Positions 1-5,682 of a DNA stretch of 7,868 nucleotides are shown here, piece by piece. This stretch comes from JASFRI01 sp050115015 (GTDB lineage Bacteria; Acidobacteriota; Polarisedimenticolia; CBDVAL01). Made by a program: the position numbers and the translations under genes. The notes under the pieces are model-generated. The model was given only the letters and a program-made list of their open reading frames with translations. It did no database searches and was not told the origin of the DNA. The stretch is from the NCBI GenBank assembly GCA_050115015.1, contig JASFRI010000194.1, positions 1-7,868 on the forward strand, given 5' to 3'. The first letter of the stretch is position 1; the number at the start of each line of letters is the position of its first letter.

Positions 1-81
1 GCGTTGCTTCTCCTCCGAATGCTCCCGGTATTCGTCGTCGAAGCGCCTTGCCAGCACGGCGGATACCTCGCCGGAATCCAC
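1..81 (-). CDS. 5' end of an unidentified gene (partial, runs off the left edge)
   Basis: This frame stays open from a GTG at 81-79 to the window edge and encodes 27 residues beginning MDSGEVSAVLARR and continuing with a Glu/Arg-rich, helix-like stretch. The composition (acidic and basic residues mixed, few Pro/Gly/Ala-only runs) looks more like real protein than the other two minus-strand frames, which are Arg/Gly-rich. The start is supported by AGAAGGA at 92-86, although the 4-base gap is short. It begins 22 bases after the stop of the thioredoxin gene on the same strand, so it is probably the second gene of that operon. Too little is present to recognise a family, and I assign no function. 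Confidence 0.5.
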   Translation of the reverse strand, partial: MDSGEVSAVLARRFDDEYREHSEEKQR

Positions 82-103
82 AACGTCCTTCTGACTCGGG
101 ACA

Positions 104-622
104 CTAGCTCGAAGTCGCGTCGCCGAGGAGGCGATCCAGCTCCTTGCGGATGCGCTGCGGCGGCGTGGCGCCGACGAAGAGCTTGTGGACCGTCCAGTCG
201 GGCTTCACGAGGATGTAGGTCGGCACGGCCTGGAGGCCCTTGATGCGCTCCGCGAGGTGGCGGTTCCAGAGCGCCACCGGATACGAGATGCCGATCTCCT
301 CCACCGCCGCGGCGACCTCCTCGGGGGTGCCCGAGTCCACCGCGATGCCCATCATGCGGAGACCCCGCCCGCGGTAGTCCTCGTACAGCTTCTCCATGGC
401 CGGGGCGGCGCCGATGCAGGGGCCGCACCAGGTGCCCCAGAAATCGATCAGGACCACCTGGCCGCGCAGATCCTGGCTGTCCAGCCAGGTGCCGTCCAGC
501 GCCTGGACGCGGAACTCCGGCATCGGATACGTGGCAGGGGGTGCCTCCGCGGCGAGGGCGGCCGGGAGCAGCAGAACGGCGGGGAGCAGCCGGAGAAAAG
601 GTGCCGGGAGTATCTCACGCAT
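104..622 (-). CDS. TlpA/ResA-type secreted thioredoxin-like protein
   Basis: The product is 172 residues. An N-terminal signal peptide (Arg in the first residues, hydrophobic LLPAVLLLP core at about 12-20, probable cleavage after ALA near 24) should send it to the periplasm or outer face of the membrane. The mature part is a thioredoxin fold of the AhpC/TSA-Redoxin (TlpA) type. The redox motif is WCGPC at residues 65-69, preceded by VVLIDFWGT, and the cis-proline is in AVPTYIL (Pro134). The usual family role is reduction of disulfides in exported proteins, often apocytochromes; the substrate here is unknown. The frame is open far upstream, but only the ATG at 622 gives a signal peptide directly ahead of the domain. 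No Shine-Dalgarno precedes it, and a promoter ends six bases before it, so the mRNA may be leaderless. A small gene follows on the same strand. Confidence 0.9.
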   Translation of the reverse strand: MREILPAPFLRLLPAVLLLPAALAAEAPPATYPMPEFRVQALDGTWLDSQDLRGQVVLIDFWGTWCGPCIGAAPAMEKLYEDYRGRGLRMMGIAVDSGTPEEVAAAVEEIGISYPVALWNRHLAERIKGLQAVPTYILVKPDWTVHKLFVGATPPQRIRKELDRLLGDATSS

Positions 623-628
623 CCGTGG

Positions 629-657
629 ATTGTGCCGTCGCGGGCCGGGCGATTCAA
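629..657 (-). promoter_or_regulatory. Predicted sigma70-type promoter of the tlpA-like gene
   Basis: On the minus strand, TTGAAT (657-652; 4 of 6 to TTGACA) and CACAAT (634-629; 4 of 6 to TATAAT) are separated by exactly 17 bases. Six bases separate the -10 box from the ATG at 622, so the expected +1 is the A of the start codon. There is no purine-rich ribosome site in between. The match is seen in the sequence; activity and the exact start are inferred. Confidence 0.5.
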
Positions 658-815
658 GGGGCGAGACCACGACGGTGGGGCGATCCCATCCGTCGAGCCG
701 GCTCTCCCGCGCGGATCCGCTCCGGGGCTGCCTCGCGCCGGTGGCGGTCGGCATGGCGCCCCGGAGCCGGCGCGGGGCGGCCGGAGGCGCCGAAGTGGCA
801 CCGGGACGGGCGTTT

Positions 816-844
816 TTGACAGGCGGTTCGAGCAGGGCTAGGAT
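816..844 (+). promoter_or_regulatory. Predicted sigma70-type promoter of the nth operon
   Basis: A perfect TTGACA (816-821) stands out in GC-rich surroundings next to a short T run. It lies 17 bases before TAGGAT (839-844; 4 of 6 to TATAAT). The expected +1 is about 851, one base before the ATG at 852. This also argues against the in-frame ATG at 843, which lies inside the -10 box. It diverges from the tlpA-like promoter; the 229-base spacer between the two start codons otherwise holds only GC-rich sequence with a weak dyad (757-763 with 773-779). Confidence 0.6.
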
Positions 845-851
845 GCCCGGC

Positions 852-1544
852 ATGCCTCGCACCCCCTCCCGCCTCGAGTTGCCGGATCCGGCTCCCCTGC
901 CGCGGGAATCCGGGGCGGCGCGGCGAGCCCGGGCCCGGCGTTTCCTGAAGGGCCTGCGGCGCTGCCATCCCGATGCCGGGTGCACGCTCGACCACCGGGA
1001 CCCCTTCCAGCTTCTCGTGGCGACGATCCTGTCGGCACAGTGCACCGACGAGCGCGTCAACGCCGTGACGCCAGCGCTCTTCGTGCGCTTCCCCGACCCG
1101 GAGGCCTTCGCCTCGGCGGAACCCTCCCGGATCGAGGCCGCCATCCAGAGCACCGGCTTCTTCCGCAACAAGGCCCGCGCGATCCAGGGGGCGGCGCGGG
1201 CGCTCCTGGAACGCCACGGCGGACGGGTGCCGGAGGACCTGGAGTCCCTGACCGCGCTGCCCGGCGTGGGACGGAAGACGGCCAACGTGATCCGGGCGGC
1301 GTGCTTCGGCGCGCAGGCCGTCATCGTGGACACCCACGTCAAGCGGGTCTCGCGCCGGCTGGGTCTCACCGGCGAGAGCGACCCGGTCAAGATCGAGCGG
1401 GACCTGATGGGCCTGCTGCCGGAGGGCTCCTGGTCGTTCGGGAGCCAGGCCATGATCCTCCACGGGCGACGGGTTTGCCCCGCGCGACGGCCCCGGTGCC
1501 CGGAATGCCTGCTGGCGCCCGATTGCCCGACGAGGATGGCATGA
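852..1544 (+). CDS. nth: Endonuclease III (DNA glycosylase / AP lyase)
   Basis: The product is 230 residues. It removes oxidised pyrimidines from DNA and cleaves the abasic site by beta-elimination, the first steps of base excision repair in the cytoplasm. Family landmarks are present in order: LLVATILSAQCTD near residue 55; the helix-hairpin-helix LPGVGRKTANVI with the catalytic Lys142; the catalytic Asp160 in VDTHV, 18 residues on as in E. coli (Lys120/Asp138); and a C-terminal [4Fe-4S] ligand set Cys209-X6-Cys216-X2-Cys219-X5-Cys225. It is slightly longer than the 211-residue E. coli enzyme because of a Pro/Arg-rich N-terminal extension of about 20 residues. I chose ATG 852 over ATG 843 because the latter overlaps the -10 box; an AGGA at 840-843 lies 8 bases upstream but may not be in the mRNA. 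The last codon overlaps the next gene (ATGA), so the two are probably coupled. Confidence 0.95.
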   Translation: MPRTPSRLELPDPAPLPRESGAARRARARRFLKGLRRCHPDAGCTLDHRDPFQLLVATILSAQCTDERVNAVTPALFVRFPDPEAFASAEPSRIEAAIQSTGFFRNKARAIQGAARALLERHGGRVPEDLESLTALPGVGRKTANVIRAACFGAQAVIVDTHVKRVSRRLGLTGESDPVKIERDLMGLLPEGSWSFGSQAMILHGRRVCPARRPRCPECLLAPDCPTRMA

Positions 1545-2203
1545 CCCTCCCCGCCCGGATCCCGATCTTCCCGCTGCCGAACGCCGTCCTGTTCCCCGGC
1601 GCCGACCTTCCCCTGCACGTCTTCGAGCCCCGCTACCGCGCGATGGCGGCGGACGCCCTCCAGGGGGACCGGATCCTGGGGCTGGTCCTGCTGTGCCCCG
1701 GATGGGAAGCGACCTACTTCGAGACGCCGGAGGTCCACACGGTCGGTTGCGCCGGCAGGATGGAGGACGTGGTCCCGCTGGAGGACGGGCGTTACGTGTT
1801 CCGGCTCCACGGGCTCTGCAGGGTCGAGATCGTTCGCTGGGTCTCCTCGGAGCCGTACCGCGTCGCGGAGGTCCGGCCCACGGAGGAGCGGCTACCCGAC
1901 GAGGCGGAGGCGGCGAGCCTGCGGGAGCGGGACCGGATCCTGTCCGCGTACACCGCCCTGGCCGCGGCAGCCACCGGCCGTCCGGCCAGCGCCCTCACCG
2001 TCGATCCGGAGGTCCCGTACCCGCGCCTGGTGAACCTCGCCTGCACCCACGGTGGCTTCTCGCCCGAGGAGAAGCAGCGCCTGCTCGAGCTCCTGGACGT
2101 GGCCGAGCGGGGCCGCCGGGTGCTCGGGCTGCTGGAGCGGCGCCTGGAGGAGACCCTCCGCGAGGCCGACGGGGCCTCCGAGGGCCCGGGCGCGCTGCAG
2201 TGA
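1541..2203 (+). CDS. Free-standing Lon N-terminal (substrate-binding) domain protein
   Basis: The product is 220 residues. Residues 7-35 carry the hallmark of the LON substrate-binding domain (PF02190): IPIFPLPNAVLFPG, then LPLHVFEPRYRAM. A GCAGRM segment follows at 69-74 and a beta-rich stretch to about 112. The C-terminal part is helical and charged. There is no Walker ATPase and no Ser-Lys protease domain, so this is not Lon itself. Such stand-alone proteins are widespread and their biochemical role is largely unknown; protein or peptide binding is the family-level guess. The ATG at 1541 overlaps the nth stop codon in ATGA, with GAGGA at 1532-1536 four bases upstream, so it is translated from the nth mRNA. 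Nothing obvious links it to DNA repair. Domain assignment is firm; function is not. Confidence 0.88.
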   Translation: MTLPARIPIFPLPNAVLFPGADLPLHVFEPRYRAMAADALQGDRILGLVLLCPGWEATYFETPEVHTVGCAGRMEDVVPLEDGRYVFRLHGLCRVEIVRWVSSEPYRVAEVRPTEERLPDEAEAASLRERDRILSAYTALAAAATGRPASALTVDPEVPYPRLVNLACTHGGFSPEEKQRLLELLDVAERGRRVLGLLERRLEETLREADGASEGPGALQ

Positions 2204-2210
2204 GCCCGCG

Positions 2211-2239
2211 TTGCGGCCACGGACCGGTCCACGTAGAAT
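2211..2239 (+). promoter_or_regulatory. Predicted promoter of the DUF885 gene with a 10-bp palindrome in the spacer
   Basis: TTGCGG (2211-2216; 3 of 6) and TAGAAT (2234-2239; 5 of 6 to TATAAT) are 17 bases apart, starting 8 bases after the stop codon of the preceding gene. The expected +1 near 2246 gives a 31-base leader containing the Shine-Dalgarno region. A perfect palindrome GGACCGGTCC (2221-2230) sits between the boxes, where a bound repressor or a MerR-type activator could act; the palindrome is seen, its role is inferred. Confidence 0.45.
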
Positions 2240-2256
2240 CGGATTCCTGCCGGTAC

Positions 2257-2267
2257 GGGAGGGGAGG
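2257..2267 (+). promoter_or_regulatory. Tandem Shine-Dalgarno (two GGGAGG copies)
   Basis: The purine run contains GGGAGG twice, at 2257-2262 and 2262-2267. The second copy is 9 bases from the GTG at 2277 and sets the start of the DUF885 gene. The first copy is 6 bases from an ATG at 2269 that opens a three-codon frame. Confidence 0.65.
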
Positions 2268-2268
2268 T

Positions 2269-2280
2269 ATGCGGCCGTGA
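2269..2280 (+). other. Possible three-codon upstream reading frame (Met-Arg-Pro-stop)
   Basis: ATG CGG CCG TGA is correctly spaced (6 bases) from the first GGGAGG. Its TGA overlaps the GTG start of the DUF885 gene in GTGA. If translated, terminating ribosomes would sit on the next start codon. A frame this short can occur by chance, so I give it low confidence. Confidence 0.2.
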
Positions 2281-4004
2281 GCGGAGCGAACGGGGAGGGC
2301 TTCGATCGTCTGGGGCAGGAGTACCTCGATGCGTCGCTGCGGCTGCAGCCGACCCGGGCGTCCTCGCTCGGCTATCACGCCTGTGACGGTCTGCTGGAGG
2401 ACATGTCGGAGGCGGGGCTCCGGGAGGCCGCCGGGACGTTCCAGCGCTTCCGGGCCCGGATGGAGGGGATCGACCCGAAGCGGCTGGACCTGCGACGGCG
2501 CATCGACCACGCCCTGCTCCTGCACGACATCCGCTACAACCTCTTCCTCCTGGAGAAGCTCCAGCCCCATCGCTGGGACCCCTCGATCGTCAACGACATC
2601 CTCGGCTACTCGACGCTGTTCCTGACGCTCCTGCCGTCAGGCGCGCCGGAATGGGCGGAGCGACTGCAGAGCCTCTGCGAGCGGATGGCGGGGTACCCGC
2701 GGCTGCTCGATCAGGCCCGGGAGGTGCTCTCGGATCCCTCCCGGATTCACGTGGAGTTCGTCGTCGGCGCGAACCAGGCCAACATCCGCTTCTTCGAGGA
2801 AACCGTGCCGCAACTGGCGGAGCGGGCACCGCATCTCCGGGGCGATCTGGAGCGGGGCGCGGCGGGTGCCATCGCGGCGCTGCGGCGCTATCAGCGGTGG
2901 CTGGAGGAGGACCTCCTGCCCCGGGCGCAGCGTGGCTGGCGGCTCGGACGGGCGTTGTGGGAGGAGAAGCTCCGGTTCACGCTGGAGTCGGACCTGTCGC
3001 CGGAGTCGATCCGGGAGCGGGCGGAGGCGGCGCTTCGGGAGGAGCGCGCGGCGATGCTGGCCATCGCCGAGCCTTTGCACGAGAAGCTGTATCCCGGCCA
3101 TACGCACCCGGAGCGCGGTGAGGCCCGCATCGACGTCATCGTCCCGGAGGTCATCGCCCGCGTGTCGGAGAGTCACTCCCGTCCGGATCGGATCTACGAG
3201 GACGTGCAGCGGTGGCTCGAGAAGATCAGGCGGTTCCTCGCGCAACACCCCCTGGTGACCCTGCCGCCGCCCTCCGACCCCTTCGTGGTGGAACCGACAC
3301 CGGGCTTCCTGAACGGGCTGGCGGTGGCCTTCTTCAACCCCCCGCCAGCCTTCGAGCCGCATCTGAAGAAGTCCTTCTGGATCTCCTCGGTCGAGGGGAA
3401 GCCGGAGGGGTTCGTGGAGTCCTTCCTGCGGGAATACAATGACTATGCGTTGCAGGACCTCACGGTGCACGAGGCCTTCCCGGGCCACTACGTGCAGTTC
3501 TGGCACGCGCTGGGCTCGCCGGTGGCCTCCATCTACCAGAAGGTTTATGCCTCGTCGACCTTCGCGGAAGGATGGGCGGTGCTGGCGGAGAAGACGGTGT
3601 ACGACGCCGGGTACGCCGATGGGGAGCCGGAGAACCTGTTGATCCACAAGAAGATGCAGCTCCGGACGTACATCAACGCGCTGCTGGATCAGCGCTTCCA
3701 CGTCACGCCGGAGGGGGAGGCCTCCGACGACGAGCTCGATGCCTGGGCGATGGACCTGATGTGCCGTGCCGGATTCCAGGAGCGCGCCGAGGCGGAGGGG
3801 AAGATCCGCCGGGCGAAGGTCTCGTCGACGCAGCTGTCGACGTACTTCGTCGGCTTCCTGGAGCTGGACGCCATCCGGGAGCAGGCGCGCCGGACCGCCG
3901 GGGACGCCTTCGACCTGCAGGTGTTCCACGACAAGCTGCTCTCGTACGGGACCATCCCTCCCCGGCGGGTGCGGATGCTCCTGCAGCAGGAGGGCGTGCT
4001 CTAG
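2277..4004 (+). CDS. DUF885 family protein, predicted gluzincin-like zinc peptidase
   Basis: The product is 575 residues, close to the usual size for DUF885 (PF05960). The diagnostic region is HEAFPGHY at 398-405, the family's form of the HExxH-like zinc motif in which His398 and His404 would bind metal and Glu399 would be the general base. It is followed by STFAEGWAVLAE (Glu431 as the likely third ligand) and a C-terminal PPRRVRMLL segment. The rest is largely helical, as expected for the M32-carboxypeptidase-like fold proposed for the family. No signal peptide or lipobox is seen at the N-terminus, so it is probably cytoplasmic, unlike many exported relatives. The GTG start at 2277 is chosen from the Shine-Dalgarno 9 bases upstream and the match of the following residues to the family start. 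The gene has its own promoter and ends in a shared CTAG with the convergent P1 hydrolase. Peptide turnover is a plausible role; the substrate is unknown. Confidence 0.87.
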   Translation: MSGANGEGFDRLGQEYLDASLRLQPTRASSLGYHACDGLLEDMSEAGLREAAGTFQRFRARMEGIDPKRLDLRRRIDHALLLHDIRYNLFLLEKLQPHRWDPSIVNDILGYSTLFLTLLPSGAPEWAERLQSLCERMAGYPRLLDQAREVLSDPSRIHVEFVVGANQANIRFFEETVPQLAERAPHLRGDLERGAAGAIAALRRYQRWLEEDLLPRAQRGWRLGRALWEEKLRFTLESDLSPESIRERAEAALREERAAMLAIAEPLHEKLYPGHTHPERGEARIDVIVPEVIARVSESHSRPDRIYEDVQRWLEKIRRFLAQHPLVTLPPPSDPFVVEPTPGFLNGLAVAFFNPPPAFEPHLKKSFWISSVEGKPEGFVESFLREYNDYALQDLTVHEAFPGHYVQFWHALGSPVASIYQKVYASSTFAEGWAVLAEKTVYDAGYADGEPENLLIHKKMQLRTYINALLDQRFHVTPEGEASDDELDAWAMDLMCRAGFQERAEAEGKIRRAKVSSTQLSTYFVGFLELDAIREQARRTAGDAFDLQVFHDKLLSYGTIPPRRVRMLLQQEGVL

Positions 4005-4993
4005 TCCGATCGACCCTCCAGCTCGGCGACGGCGGGGATGCCATCGAGGCCGGTGGCCAGGCGCACCGCCCGCACGATCGCCGCGGAGACCTGCTCGGCC
4101 GCCAGGGCGCCGACCTGCTCCACCGGTGCCTGGACGCGTCCCGTGGCCAGCGCGAAGACGACGTCGCCGTCGAACCGCGTGTGGACCGGGCGCACCGCGC
4201 GCGCGACTCCCAGGGAACCCGCCGCCGCCAGCCGGCAGGCCGCTGCCTTGTCCAGCGTGGCGTTCGTCAGCACGGCCACCAGCGTGGTGCTCGGGTCCGG
4301 CGGTGTCCCCCCCCCGAAACCCGGCGGGCGGTGACCGCCGCCGAGGGCCGCCGCGGTGTCCGCGAGGGAGCCGTCGGAGAGGCGGGGGCCCGCCACGACG
4401 CCGCCGCCCTGCGGATCCACGATGTCCCCGAAGGCGTTCACGGCGGCGATGGCGGCCACCATCAGCTCGCCGGCCCGGGTGGCGGCGCTGCCGACCCCAC
4501 CCTTCATGGCGTGCTCCATTCCGTAGAGCTTGCCCACCGTGGCCCCGGTCCCGGCGCCGACGCTGCCCTCCCGAAGCGCCTGGCGAGTCGCGGCCTCGCA
4601 GGCGGCGTAGCCCATCGCGGCGTCCGGGCGCTCCCTGGGGTCGCCCACCCCCAGGTCGTAGAGGATCGCCCCGGGGACGATCGGCACCCGGCCGGCGGAG
4701 GTGGGGAAGCCGGCGCCGCGCTCCTCGAGGAAGCGCAAGACGCCTCCCGCCGCCCCCAGTCCGAAGGCGGACCCGCCAGCGAAGCAGATGCCGTGCGCGC
4801 GTTCCACCAGATGGCCGGGGAAGCACGGATCCAGCTCCCGCGTGCCGGTGGCGCCACCGCGCACATCCGCGCCGACCACGGCCCCCTCCGGGCACAGCAC
4901 GACGGTCACTCCGGTGGCACGCCCGGTCGCGTGTCCCACGTAAATCCCCTCCAGCACCTCGATCTCGCCGTTCCCGACCTGCTCCCGGTCCAT
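4001..4993 (-). CDS. P1 family peptidase (DmpA/NylC-type N-terminal nucleophile hydrolase)
   Basis: The product is 330 residues. P1-family enzymes cut themselves into two chains, exposing a Thr or Ser that hydrolyses beta-peptides, N-terminal amino acids of peptides or nylon oligomers. Family landmarks are GGATGTRELDP at 46-56, the glycine-rich FAGGSAFGLGAAGG at 71-84 and GATVGK near 150. Counterparts of the NylC catalytic set fit by spacing: Lys155, Asn186, Thr236 (nucleophile, in PSTTLVAVLTNA), Asp275 and Asp277; the nucleophile-to-Asp distances (39 and 41) equal those of NylC Thr267 to Asp306/308. The residue before the nucleophile is Ser235, where NylC has Asn. No signal peptide is seen. 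The ATG at 4993 has GGAGGA at 5006-5001, 7 bases upstream. A nine-G tract encodes Gly227-229. The gene converges with the DUF885 gene and diverges from the methyltransferase gene. Substrate cannot be inferred. Confidence 0.88.
   Translation of the reverse strand: MDREQVGNGEIEVLEGIYVGHATGRATGVTVVLCPEGAVVGADVRGGATGTRELDPCFPGHLVERAHGICFAGGSAFGLGAAGGVLRFLEERGAGFPTSAGRVPIVPGAILYDLGVGDPRERPDAAMGYAACEAATRQALREGSVGAGTGATVGKLYGMEHAMKGGVGSAATRAGELMVAAIAAVNAFGDIVDPQGGGVVAGPRLSDGSLADTAAALGGGHRPPGFGGGTPPDPSTTLVAVLTNATLDKAAACRLAAAGSLGVARAVRPVHTRFDGDVVFALATGRVQAPVEQVGALAAEQVSAAIVRAVRLATGLDGIPAVAELEGRSD
4307..4315 (-). repeat. Nine-base homopolymer (G9 on the coding strand) in the P1 peptidase gene
   Basis: Nine consecutive C on the plus strand are read on the minus strand as three GGG codons (Gly227-229), seven codons before the codon of the catalytic Thr236. 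Other glycine stretches in this gene use mixed codons. Such runs are prone to polymerase slippage and also to sequencing error. The reading frame is intact as given. Confidence 0.8.
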
Positions 4994-5021
4994 CGTGGTA
5001 TCCTCCCTGGCATGCGCCCGT

Positions 5022-5047
5022 CCTCGCCACCGCCTCCGGTGGCGGGG
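5022..5047. repeat. Inverted repeat between divergent P1-peptidase and methyltransferase genes
   Basis: CGCCACCG (5025-5032) and CGGTGGCG (5037-5044) are perfect inverted copies around a 4-base centre. Three further outer pairs (one a G-T wobble on the plus-strand transcript) extend the arms to 5022 and 5047. No T tract follows on either strand, so it is not a typical terminator. It could be an operator shared by the divergent genes, or, on the minus strand, a hairpin at the 5' end of the P1-peptidase mRNA. Confidence 0.7.
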
Positions 5048-5049
5048 AG

Positions 5050-5055
5050 ATTGTA
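5050..5055 (-). promoter_or_regulatory. Candidate -10 box for the P1 peptidase gene
   Basis: TACAAT (5055-5050, minus strand) matches TATAAT at 5 of 6. No good -35 hexamer lies 16-18 bases upstream, so an activator may be needed or the match may be chance. The expected +1 near 5043 would place the hairpin at the very start of a leader of about 50 bases. Confidence 0.35.
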
Positions 5056-5087
5056 GTGCCGCAGGGAGAGCGGGCGCGAGGGTCTCG

Positions 5088-5678
5088 ATGAACGGCACGA
5101 CGCGGGATTTTCTCAGTCTCTGGTCGGCGTTCCTGGACGCGCCACGCCGGGTTGGCGCGATCGTGCCGAGCTCGAGTGCACTGGCGCGCCGGATGGTGGA
5201 GGACGTCGCCTGGGAGTCAGTGCGCACGGCGGTGGAATGCGGCCCGGGAACCGGCGCGTTCACCGGCGCGATCCTGGACCGCCTCCCCGACGCGGCACGG
5301 CTGCTGGCGGTGGAGCTGAACCCGGCGCTGGCCGCGCGGCTACAGGAGCGCCACCCGGAGGTCCGGGTCCACAGCGGCTCCATCGCGGCGCTTCCCGAGA
5401 TCCTGCGGGAGCATGACCTGGGCCCGGTCGATGTCATCGTCAGCGGCCTGCCCTGGGCCGCGTTCTCGGCAGAGGAACAGGAGGTCCTGCTCTCCCGTCT
5501 GATCTCGTGCCTGGCCCCCGGCGGGCGCTTCCTCACCTACGCCTACATCCAGGGACTGCTGCTGCCGTCCGGAAGACGCTTCCGGAGGTTGCTGCACCGC
5601 AACTTCCCCCAGGTGCGTCGCAGCCCGGTGGTGTGGCGGAACATCCCGCCGGCGTTCGTCTACCGCTGCCGGAGGTAG
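5088..5678 (+). CDS. PmtA-like phospholipid N-methyltransferase (class I SAM-dependent)
   Basis: The product is 196 residues. It resembles the PmtA/COG3963 group, which transfers methyl groups from S-adenosylmethionine to phosphatidylethanolamine on the way to phosphatidylcholine at the membrane. Seen in order: an amphipathic N-terminal segment FLSLWSAFLDAPRRVGAIVPSSS, which in this family binds membrane; SAM motif I VECGPGTGAFT (49-59); the acidic end of strand 2 in AVELNP (Glu76); VSGLPW (118-123) at motif IV; APGGRFLTYAY (143-153); and the C-terminal signature RNIPPAFVY (184-192). No transmembrane helix is seen. The ATG at 5088 has GAGGG 5 bases upstream and gives a family-typical N-terminus. 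The SAM fold and subfamily signature are clear, but related proteins methylate other lipids or quinones, so the substrate is inferred. The last codons contain the ribosome site of the ATL gene. Confidence 0.82.
   Translation: MNGTTRDFLSLWSAFLDAPRRVGAIVPSSSALARRMVEDVAWESVRTAVECGPGTGAFTGAILDRLPDAARLLAVELNPALAARLQERHPEVRVHSGSIAALPEILREHDLGPVDVIVSGLPWAAFSAEEQEVLLSRLISCLAPGGRFLTYAYIQGLLLPSGRRFRRLLHRNFPQVRRSPVVWRNIPPAFVYRCRR
5671..5675 (+). promoter_or_regulatory. Shine-Dalgarno that points to an ATC start for the ATL gene
   Basis: GGAGG lies inside the last two codons of the methyltransferase gene, with that gene's TAG immediately after it (5676-5678). The codon 7 bases downstream in the ATL frame is ATC at 5683. 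The first in-frame ATG (5719) has only a GGAG that touches it, with no spacer. Confidence 0.55.
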
Positions 5679-5682
5679 TCCC

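Noticed and set aside
843..851. ATG 843 as the nth start
   Set aside because: It overlaps the predicted -10 box, so it would not be in the transcript from that promoter. It would add only three residues. It remains possible if an upstream promoter is used, since AGGG at 834-837 is 5 bases ahead.
623..1810. Minus-strand frame open far upstream of the tlpA-like ATG, covering the whole nth gene
   Set aside because: It is an Arg/Pro/Ser-rich shadow of nth in GC-rich DNA. The conserved domain with its signal peptide begins at 622, and nth on the other strand has complete catalytic motifs.
2637..5030. Very long minus-strand frame opposite the DUF885 and P1 peptidase genes
   Set aside because: It has low-complexity Arg/Gly-rich composition and no recognisable domain, whereas the overlapped genes have clear family motifs. 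Long antisense frames are expected at this GC content.
5022..5047. Intrinsic terminator
   Set aside because: It lies between divergent gene starts and lacks a T tract on either strand.
3572..5091. Two long plus-strand frames over the P1 peptidase gene
   Set aside because: Their translations are Arg/Pro/Gly-rich with no domain, and they lie opposite a gene with its full catalytic set.
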